This document shows, one piece after another, positions 54,758 through 61,146 of a stretch of 64,000 nucleotides of DNA; positions within the stretch are counted from its first letter, which is position 1, and each line of letters begins with the position of its first letter. This DNA is from Shouchella clausii (lineage in GTDB: Bacteria; Bacillota; Bacilli; Bacillales; Bacillaceae_D). The position numbers and the translations under genes were made by a program. The notes under the pieces are model-generated. The model searched no databases. It had not been told where the DNA came from and saw only the letters and a program-made list of their open reading frames with translations. The stretch lies in assembly GCF_001598215.1 (NCBI RefSeq), contig NZ_BCXJ01000002.1, positions 434,001-498,000 of the forward strand. Direction: 5' to 3'.

Positions 54758-55703
54758 TCGCGGCGTCGTATGGATTGGTAGAGTGCTTAGGCGACAGCGA
54801 CTGCCATTTCCCAAACAAGGCCGCCAATACTTGTTGAAACAGTGTCCCGGCAATGACAGGCAATGTGGCAGCCGGTGGAAAATAGACAATCGCAATCGCT
54901 GCCCCTACACCGATATTGCGCATGCCTGAGAGCAGCATCATGCTGATCTGGTCCTCTTTAGGAGAGCCTGTAGCCTTTCCAAGCCATAAGCCTGTTAAGT
55001 AGCCGATAATGGCCAAAGCGAGTACCGTTGCAATAATAGTGGCCAATTTTATATCGAGCGCCAAAAAATAAGGTGCTGCGACTGAACTATTTAACATGAT
55101 GACTACAAGTAAACCAAGCTTTGTAAAGGGTGCGCCAACTACGTTAATGACGCTGGCCCACGCCGGTTTTGCTGCGTTAATAGTCAAGGCGGCAAGGGAT
55201 GGCGCCACGACCATCCAAAAGACGCCCATAAAAATTCCGAATGTGTCAAGGGGCAGCTCGGTTCCGAGAAACACGGCTAGCGTTAACGGTATACAGATGG
55301 GCGCAAGCAGTGTGTTTGCCAATATTAAACAGAGCGCCAACGTCCGGTTTCCTCCATAAATCGAAATCCACATGAGCGAAACGATACCTGTAGGAATGGA
55401 AAAAGCGAGCAAAAGCCCTGTTTGTGTCCATACATCATCTGGAAACAACAAAATGCCAGCAATATACGCACAAAACGGCAAAATGAGCTGCAGCGAGACA
55501 AAAGTAAGGAAAAAGGATCGTGGAAATTGAAAGACTTGCTTTATTTCCCGCGGATGGATCGTAATGCTGTTTGCAAACGACATACAGGCAAAAATCCATG
55601 GCACTAAAAAGGCTGCAGGTTCGAGCATTTGATTTGCAAGTACGCCAGCGATTACAGCAAGTGGCGTCATGGCTGGGAGCCACTTTTGTAGAAACTGGTT
55701 CAT
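54741..55703 (-). CDS. BASS family transporter (bile acid:Na+ symporter-like)
   Basis: A ~320-residue protein with about ten hydrophobic helices. The family crossover patterns appear as AFSIPTGIVSLMWISIYGGNRTLALCLILANTLLAPICIPL and LLSGMRNIGVGAAIAIVYF. Known members carry bile acids, pantoate or keto acids; the substrate here is unknown. The start is uncertain: TTG 55724 or ATG 55703, both with weak ribosome-binding sites. It lies downstream of the amidohydrolase gene on the same strand and might share its transcript. Confidence 0.82.
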   Translation of the reverse strand: MNQFLQKWLPAMTPLAVIAGVLANQMLEPAAFLVPWIFACMSFANSITIHPREIKQVFQFPRSFFLTFVSLQLILPFCAYIAGILLFPDDVWTQTGLLLAFSIPTGIVSLMWISIYGGNRTLALCLILANTLLAPICIPLTLAVFLGTELPLDTFGIFMGVFWMVVAPSLAALTINAAKPAWASVINVVGAPFTKLGLLVVIMLNSSVAAPYFLALDIKLATIIATVLALAIIGYLTGLWLGKATGSPKEDQISMMLLSGMRNIGVGAAIAIVYFPPAATLPVIAGTLFQQVLAALFGKWQSLSPKHSTNPYDAAKNRDA

Positions 55704-55796
55704 CGCTTTGTTCTCGTCTTCCAATCTCTTGCTCGTATTCGCCGTTTTATTCGGCTGGTTGTTTCTTGCATAGCGCTTCTCCTTTCGAACGCTCTC

Positions 55797-56969
55797 TTAC
55801 TGTTTTTCTTTCCACGTTCTATATTCTTGTTTAATCGTCTCTAGAAGCGCTTGATCTGTCAACACATCAAAGGCAGTATGCGCCATTGTCTTTGCGCCTA
55901 GCATCAGTCCTTCAAATCCTTGTTTGCTTAATGCGGCATCACGGAATTCAGGCGTATGGCACGCATAACCGCCGTCTGTAATTTTCACGTACGGATGGAT
56001 GGCGGGAACGCGCTGGCTGACATTGCCCATATCCAACGAGCCTCCAAGTGTCTTTTCGCGAATATCGTCGTCGTCAACGCCCAATGCGACCAAATTAGCA
56101 GTAAATTGTTTAGATAGCGCTTCATTTGTATTCATATCGTCATAGGAAAACTCGTAGAACGAAATTTCCAACTGTGCGCCAGTCGCAAGGGCTGCCGCCT
56201 TCGCACAGTTTTTCACCCTTTCAAGCAAAGGTTGAAGCGTTTTTCTTGAAGCGGCGCGAACGTAAAATTGTGCTCTGGCAAAATCAGGAACCACATTTGC
56301 GGCCTGTCCCCCTTCTGGGATAATGCCATGTATGCGCACATCTGGCGTAACGTGTTGTCTAAGTGCATTAATTTGATTAAATGTCGCTATGACTGCATCC
56401 AATGCATTGATTCCCTCGTGGGGGCTAGCTGCTGCATGAGCCGTCTTTCCAAAAAAGTCGAACTGAATGGCGTCCATTGCCAACGAAGTTCCGCTTTCCT
56501 CATAGTGTGCATTCGGATGGACCATCATGGCTACGTCAAGATCATCAAACAATCCTGCTTCCGCCATGGTCACTTTCGCTCCACGGGTCTCTTCCGCTGG
56601 TGTGCCATAGACGTATATCGTGCCCCCTGTTTTTTGCAAAACGTCACTGAGTCCAATCGCCGCTGCTGCCGACATCGTGCCAATTAAATTATGGCCGCAG
56701 GCATGGCCGATTTGCGGGAGGGCGTCATATTCGGCCATAAAGCCCACTTTCGGCCCAGGTTGGCCGCTGTCAAATGTCGCTGTAAAAGCCGTTTCTAACC
56801 CGCACGTCCCCACTTCTACTGTAAATCCGTGTGATTTTAATAGGTCAGTCAGTGTTTTACAAGCAATAAACTCTTCGTGTCCAAGCTCTGGATTGTGGCC
56901 AATATGCTGGCTAACTTCCCAAAACGCTGAACGGAGCTGTTCAATTTTTTCACTAATTTGTTCTTTCAT
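55797..56969 (-). CDS. M20 family amidohydrolase (AbgB/AmhX-like)
   Basis: A 390-residue zinc peptidase-like hydrolase. Metal-site motifs: MAEYDALPQIGHACGHNL (HxCGHN), GTPAEETRGAKVTM (EE), DVAMMVHPNAH; the dimerisation domain starts near FDFFGKTAHAAASPHEGINALDA. The family hydrolyses N-acyl or N-aminobenzoyl amino acids and similar amides. It is divergent from a YfcC transporter 123 bases away, which suggests import of an acylated amino acid or peptide followed by cleavage. GAGGAG before the ATG. Confidence 0.9.
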   Translation of the reverse strand: MKEQISEKIEQLRSAFWEVSQHIGHNPELGHEEFIACKTLTDLLKSHGFTVEVGTCGLETAFTATFDSGQPGPKVGFMAEYDALPQIGHACGHNLIGTMSAAAAIGLSDVLQKTGGTIYVYGTPAEETRGAKVTMAEAGLFDDLDVAMMVHPNAHYEESGTSLAMDAIQFDFFGKTAHAAASPHEGINALDAVIATFNQINALRQHVTPDVRIHGIIPEGGQAANVVPDFARAQFYVRAASRKTLQPLLERVKNCAKAAALATGAQLEISFYEFSYDDMNTNEALSKQFTANLVALGVDDDDIREKTLGGSLDMGNVSQRVPAIHPYVKITDGGYACHTPEFRDAALSKQGFEGLMLGAKTMAHTAFDVLTDQALLETIKQEYRTWKEKQ

Positions 56970-57007
56970 TCGTTTCTCCTCGATTCATCGTATCTTTATT
57001 CTGCTAC

Positions 57008-57052
57008 TTGACATTTATCTATTATACTTTATATTTAAATAAAGTTAAATAT
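57008..57052 (+). promoter_or_regulatory. Promoter and candidate operator between the M20 and YfcC genes
   Basis: TTGACA (57008-57013), a 16-base spacer, TATATT (57030-57035) for yfcC. ATATTTAA-ATAAAG-TTAAATAT (57031-57052) is a perfect 8+8 inverted repeat overlapping the -10 and start point, a natural position for a repressor. The regulator is not identified. Confidence 0.65.
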
Positions 57053-57092
57053 AAATTCAAATGTATATTTATACCGATAGGAGCTTTCAACA

Positions 57093-58499
57093 ATGGAACA
57101 GAAAGACACCCGCAACTTAGAAAAAGCAGCACCAATTTCGAAAGTCCCCCATACGTACGCGATTTTGTTTGCAATGATTGTCCTGGCAATGTTAGCCACT
57201 TACGTTGTCTCTCCAGGCGCGTTTGAGCGGGTTGAACAAGACGGTCAGACACTCCTTGTCGAAAACAGCTACACGCCCCTTGAAGCGAGCCCTGTTACCC
57301 CTTTTGAAATGTTTCAAGCAATTCCAACAGGCCTTATGGATTCTGCTCAAATTGTCTTTTATATTTTTCTAGTAGGTGGCACGTTCGGCGTTATTTTAAA
57401 AACGGGAACCATTGACGCTACTGTTTATAGTTTGATTGGCAGGCTCCAATCAAAAGGGATTTATTTAATTCCAGTTATGATGATTGTGTTTTCCATTCCT
57501 GGAGCAACGATTGGCATGTCGGAGGAAATTATTATATTTGTACCAATTGGCATTGCCGTTGCCAAAGCTCTTGGGTACGACACCATTACTGGAACGGCTA
57601 TGGTCAGCCTTGGTGCGATGGCCGGTTTTGTCGGCGGCATGATGAACCCGTTTACTGTCGGCGTTGCCCAATCAATTGCTGAATTGCCTCTTTTTAGCGG
57701 GATCGCTTTCCGGTTCGCTATGTTTTTGTTGTTTCTTGGCTCAGCGATTTGGGTGGTTGTCCGCTATGCTCTGAAAGTAACAAAAGATCCGTCTGCTAGC
57801 CTTATGCATGGCTTTGAAACTGGGAAACAGACTAGCGCACAAGCTGTCCCGCGTTTTTCTGGGCGGCACGCTTGTGTCCTAGCAATTATTGCTGTCGGTT
57901 TTTCCCTTAATATGTATGGCGTATTCGAATGGGACTGGTATTTAACAGAAATGGCAGCTATCTTTATTATTATTGGCTTTCTAGTCGGCCTCACTGGCGG
58001 GCTTGGCGTTAACGGCATGTTTACCGCCTTTACAGATGGAATGAAAATGGTCACATTCGGCGCACTCGTCGTTGGTTTTGCCAGAGCGATTTTAGTTGTA
58101 ATGGAACAAGGCCAAATCATGGATACGCTTGTTTATCAGCTTTCTAATTGGATTAGCGTGATCCCTAGCCAACTGACGGTCATCGGCATGTTTATTTTGC
58201 AGTTGATCATTAACTTTTTTATTCCATCAGGGAGTGGGCAAGCAGCAGTAACGATGCCGTTAATGACCCCTCTTGCCGACATGTTGGACATCCAACGGCA
58301 AGCAGCTGTATTGGCTTTTCAGTATGGAGATGGCATCATGAACACCATCAATCCAACTTCTGCGCCGTTGATGGCCTTTTTAGCAATAGCTGGCATCCCT
58401 TATTTACGTTGGGTGAAATTTATTTGGAAACTTGTCGTTATTTGGTTTGTTATTTCAGCGATTGCTTTGCTAGTGGCAGTAGCGCTCAACATCTCTTAA
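57093..58499 (+). CDS. YfcC family transporter (DcuC/AbgT-like)
   Basis: A 468-residue polytopic membrane protein. The family pattern is clear: VPHTYAILFAMIVLAMLATYVVSPGAFER at the start, PGATIGMSEEIIIFVPIGIA, and a C-terminal FFIPSGSGQAAVTMPLMTPLADML near residue 370. Family members are thought to carry basic amino acids, peptides or C4-dicarboxylates; none is proven here. Pairing with the divergent M20 hydrolase suggests an amide or dipeptide. TAGGAG lies before the ATG. Confidence 0.88.
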   Translation: MEQKDTRNLEKAAPISKVPHTYAILFAMIVLAMLATYVVSPGAFERVEQDGQTLLVENSYTPLEASPVTPFEMFQAIPTGLMDSAQIVFYIFLVGGTFGVILKTGTIDATVYSLIGRLQSKGIYLIPVMMIVFSIPGATIGMSEEIIIFVPIGIAVAKALGYDTITGTAMVSLGAMAGFVGGMMNPFTVGVAQSIAELPLFSGIAFRFAMFLLFLGSAIWVVVRYALKVTKDPSASLMHGFETGKQTSAQAVPRFSGRHACVLAIIAVGFSLNMYGVFEWDWYLTEMAAIFIIIGFLVGLTGGLGVNGMFTAFTDGMKMVTFGALVVGFARAILVVMEQGQIMDTLVYQLSNWISVIPSQLTVIGMFILQLIINFFIPSGSGQAAVTMPLMTPLADMLDIQRQAAVLAFQYGDGIMNTINPTSAPLMAFLAIAGIPYLRWVKFIWKLVVIWFVISAIALLVAVALNIS

Positions 58500-58519
58500 A
58501 AATTCGTTTACCTGTTTGG

Positions 58520-58547
58520 GCCGTTAGCCGTTTGCTAGCGGCTTTTT
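58520..58547 (+). terminator. Terminator of the YfcC gene
   Basis: GCCGTTAGC (58520-58528) with GCTAGCGGC (58534-58542), one G-U pair, followed by TTTTT. Confidence 0.85.
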
Positions 58548-58624
58548 CCATGCGAATAACTCGATTTCCAGGCAACAAATCAGTATACTAAAGGGGATCG
58601 TCACATGAAAGGAGACATGAACCA

Positions 58625-59617
58625 ATGAAATTCATTGACAACGCAGGCATTACAGATCCACGAATAAATTTAGCCATTGAAGAGTGGGCATTAAAAAACT
58701 TAGACCCAGACGAAACATACCTCCTCTTCTATATAAATGAGCCATCGATCATTATTGGCAAAAACCAAAATACGTTTGAAGAAATTAATTTAGATTATGT
58801 AAATGACAACAACCTTCACGTTGTTCGGCGTTTGTCAGGCGGCGGCGCGGTCTACCATGACTTGGGCAACTTAAACTTTAGCTTTATCACAAAAGATGAT
58901 GGAGATTCCTTTCACAATTTCAAAAAATTTACTGAACCTGTTGTTCAAGCATTGCAAAAACTCGGCGTAAACGCGCAATTAAGCGGACGAAACGACCTTC
59001 AAGTAGGCGAACGTAAAATTTCTGGCAATGCCCAATTTACGACAAAAGGCCGTATGTTTTCCCATGGCACGCTCATGCTTAACTCAGAGATTGAAAACGT
59101 CGTTTCCGCGTTGAAAGTGAAAGATGACAAAATTAAATCAAAAGGAATCAAATCGATTCGCAGCCGAGTAGCCAACATTGCTGAATTTTTAAGTGAGCCA
59201 CTGACAATGGAAGAATTCAAAACGATGCTGTTGCGTTATATTTTTAATACGGAGAGCGATGCTGTTCCTGAATATACATTAACAGAGACAGAATGGGAGG
59301 AAATCCACGCTCTATCAAAAGAGCGTTATCAAAACTGGGATTGGAATTATGGCAAATCGCCTGCTTTTGATATTCAACGGTCTAAGCGTTTTCCGATTGG
59401 CTCAATCGATTTGCGTTTAAATGTGAAAAAAGGCGTCATTGTAGAATGCAAAATTTATGGTGACTTTTTTGGCGTAGCAGACGTATCTGAACTGGAAGAC
59501 AAGCTTGTCGGCAAACGCTACGATGCGGACGAACTTAGAGATGCATTAAACGACACGGAGATTAAAGCTTATTTTGGAAACATCAATAAAGATGATTTCT
59601 TATCATTAATCTATTAA
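58625..59617 (+). CDS. lplJ: Lipoate-protein ligase
   Basis: A 330-residue ligase that activates free lipoate with ATP and joins it to E2 subunits or GcvH. Motifs: IIGKNQNTFEEIN, the lipoate-binding VVRRLSGGGAVYHDLGNLNFSF, and KISGNAQFTTKGRMFSHGTLML. The C-terminal accessory domain (~250-330) is present, as in LplA/LplJ. Family length is normal. AAAGGAG ribosome-binding site lies upstream and a TATACT (58586-58591) may be its -10. Scavenges lipoate for pyruvate and 2-oxoglutarate dehydrogenases. Confidence 0.95.
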   Translation: MKFIDNAGITDPRINLAIEEWALKNLDPDETYLLFYINEPSIIIGKNQNTFEEINLDYVNDNNLHVVRRLSGGGAVYHDLGNLNFSFITKDDGDSFHNFKKFTEPVVQALQKLGVNAQLSGRNDLQVGERKISGNAQFTTKGRMFSHGTLMLNSEIENVVSALKVKDDKIKSKGIKSIRSRVANIAEFLSEPLTMEEFKTMLLRYIFNTESDAVPEYTLTETEWEEIHALSKERYQNWDWNYGKSPAFDIQRSKRFPIGSIDLRLNVKKGVIVECKIYGDFFGVADVSELEDKLVGKRYDADELRDALNDTEIKAYFGNINKDDFLSLIY

Positions 59618-59627
59618 AATTCTGTAG

Positions 59628-59656
59628 CAAAAAAATGGCGGCCTTTATGGCCGCCC
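59628..59656. terminator. GC-rich hairpin after lplJ
   Basis: GGCGGCC-TTTAT-GGCCGCC (59638-59656) is preceded by an A run rather than followed by T, so it is a classical terminator only for the minus strand. It may still protect or end the lplJ mRNA. Confidence 0.5.
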
Positions 59657-59797
59657 AATTGGGGAGAGAGACAAGAAAGAACAATTCGGAAGCAAGGGTT
59701 GCATCCTTTCCTTGTTTCTAATGTACTTCACTTCTTTTGTTTTTGCAGCACGATTGTCATAAGATCTGACACATTACTTTTGATAAGGAGAATACCG

Positions 59798-60415
59798 GTG
59801 TTAACAATTGAGGAGATTAAAGCCAAATTAAAGGCAGCGGACACTTATAACAAACAGGCGGGAAGAGAAGCAGCCGTCCTTCTTCCCCTCGTTACGATCA
59901 ATCGGGAACTCCATATCCTCTTTCAGGTCCGGTCTTTGGCTTTAAGAGCTCAGCCTGGAGAAATCTGCTTTCCTGGAGGAAAGATTGAACCTGCGGATCG
60001 TGATGCAAAAGCAGCGGCCATTCGCGAATGCACGGAGGAGTTAGGCATTGACGAATCCGCCATTACCGTTATCGCTGCCCTTCCTCCTGTACACACGCCA
60101 CAGCGCACATTCATCTATCCGTTTTTAGCTGAAATTTCGTCAGTAGCAGATATTTCCATTAACAATACAGAGGTTGATAGCTGGTTTACCATCCCAGTCG
60201 CTTACTTACTGTGTCATCCCCCACAGCTGGGCTATATGAGCATCACCGTCCAACCAGGCAAAGGCTTTCCAATTGAAAAAATAGCGAACCGACATGCTTA
60301 CGAAGGACAGATCTACCAAATGCCAGAATACTTTTACGAATACAACGACTATATTATTTGGGGACTGACAGGCCGGATATTAAAACAGTTTCTTGACATG
60401 CTTGAACATGAGTAA
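59798..60415 (+). CDS. Nudix hydrolase, probable CoA pyrophosphatase (NudL-like)
   Basis: A 205-residue Nudix protein. The UPF0035-type motif QVRSLALRAQPGEICFPGGK leads into the Nudix box GGKIEPADRDAKAAAIRECTEELGI, the combination used by enzymes that hydrolyse CoA and its derivatives to 3',5'-ADP and phosphopantetheine. GTG 59798 has AAGGAG 8 bases upstream; the longer frame (59699) adds a non-conserved hydrophobic stretch and is rejected. Substrate inferred from family. Confidence 0.85.
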   Translation: MLTIEEIKAKLKAADTYNKQAGREAAVLLPLVTINRELHILFQVRSLALRAQPGEICFPGGKIEPADRDAKAAAIRECTEELGIDESAITVIAALPPVHTPQRTFIYPFLAEISSVADISINNTEVDSWFTIPVAYLLCHPPQLGYMSITVQPGKGFPIEKIANRHAYEGQIYQMPEYFYEYNDYIIWGLTGRILKQFLDMLEHE

Positions 60416-60486
60416 GCATAGCTAATTGACGAGCGAGCTTATCCTTTAAGCAGCTCACTATGTCGGAAATCGATGCACAGCGTGTG

Positions 60487-60924
60487 TTATTCCTGACTGT
60501 ATTGCTCACCGATCTCGATCCCCATGTTTTTCGCTGTTGCTGCGATGATTTTCATGGCGCTATCAATCCTAGTCGTATTTAAATCTGGAAGCTTTATTTT
60601 AGCGATTGCCCGTAGCTGATCTGGTGTGATCAAACCGACAACTTCTTTTCCTGGATTTGCGGCCCCCTTTTCTACACCAGCATATTGTTTCAGCAAAAAA
60701 GCAGTAGGTGGTGTCTTGAGCTCTACAGAAAAGCTACGATCATCATAGATCGTAACCTTTGCAGGAATAACAAATCCCAGTTGACTTTTTGTCATCTCAT
60801 TGTATTGATTGCAAAAGCTTAGAATGTTTACCCCCGTTGGAGCAAGATCTTTCCCGACTTTTGCTGGGTTGGCTTTTCCTGCTTGCAAATGAATGGTCAT
60901 GATTCGTTTTATTGCTTTTTCCAT
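60487..60924 (-). CDS. Ribosomal protein L11 paralogue (divergent)
   Basis: A 145-residue protein with both L11 domains. The N-terminal domain reads RIMTIHLQAGKANPAKVGKDLAPTGVNILSFC; the C-terminal RNA-binding domain has LITPDQLRAIAKIKLPDLNTTRIDSAMKIIAATAKNMGI. Housekeeping rplK lies in the nusG-rplKAJL-rpoB cluster, not seen here, so this is a second copy. It lacks the conserved prolines of the PAPPVGPALGQAG loop (here PAKVGKDLAPTG), the loop that contacts thiopeptide antibiotics, release factor and EF-G. Possible roles: a stress ribosome or thiopeptide tolerance. The ribosome-binding site AAGGGTGAG forms one arm of an inverted repeat. Confidence 0.85.
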   Translation of the reverse strand: MEKAIKRIMTIHLQAGKANPAKVGKDLAPTGVNILSFCNQYNEMTKSQLGFVIPAKVTIYDDRSFSVELKTPPTAFLLKQYAGVEKGAANPGKEVVGLITPDQLRAIAKIKLPDLNTTRIDSAMKIIAATAKNMGIEIGEQYSQE

Positions 60925-60929
60925 TGTTG

Positions 60930-61031
60930 CTCACCCTTTTCGTTTTTCTAAGGGTGAGTATAATGTTTGACGTTACGTTAAGGTCAAGGCTGATTTTATC
61001 ATCGCCGTTACTCAACAAACAGCCTTGACCT
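60930..61031 (-). promoter_or_regulatory. Two inverted repeats in front of the L11 paralogue
   Basis: (1) CTCACCCTT (60958-60950) and AAGGGTGAG (60938-60930), a 9-bp stem with an 11-base loop that contains the ribosome-binding site. (2) AGGTCAAGGCTG (61031-61020) and its perfect complement (60992-60981), a 12-bp stem with a 27-base loop. TTGACC inside the second and TATACT (60962-60957) next to the first are spaced 19 bases, a weak promoter. The repeats may be operators or RNA structures. Confidence 0.6.
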
Positions 61032-61146
61032 ACACAAAAATTGAGCTACTTTCCGATACCGACCCTTTGGCGTCGCCTCCACTTCTTTTGCCAGCGTTCT
61101 TTCGCTAACCACTATACCTGTGCCGTAGAAGGCTCCAAACGATCCC
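61032..61146. other. Intergenic region between the amylase and the L11 paralogue
   Basis: About 115 bases with no ORF of note and no clear T-tailed hairpin after the amylase stop. Read-through from the amylase into the L11 paralogue is therefore conceivable. Confidence 0.4.
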
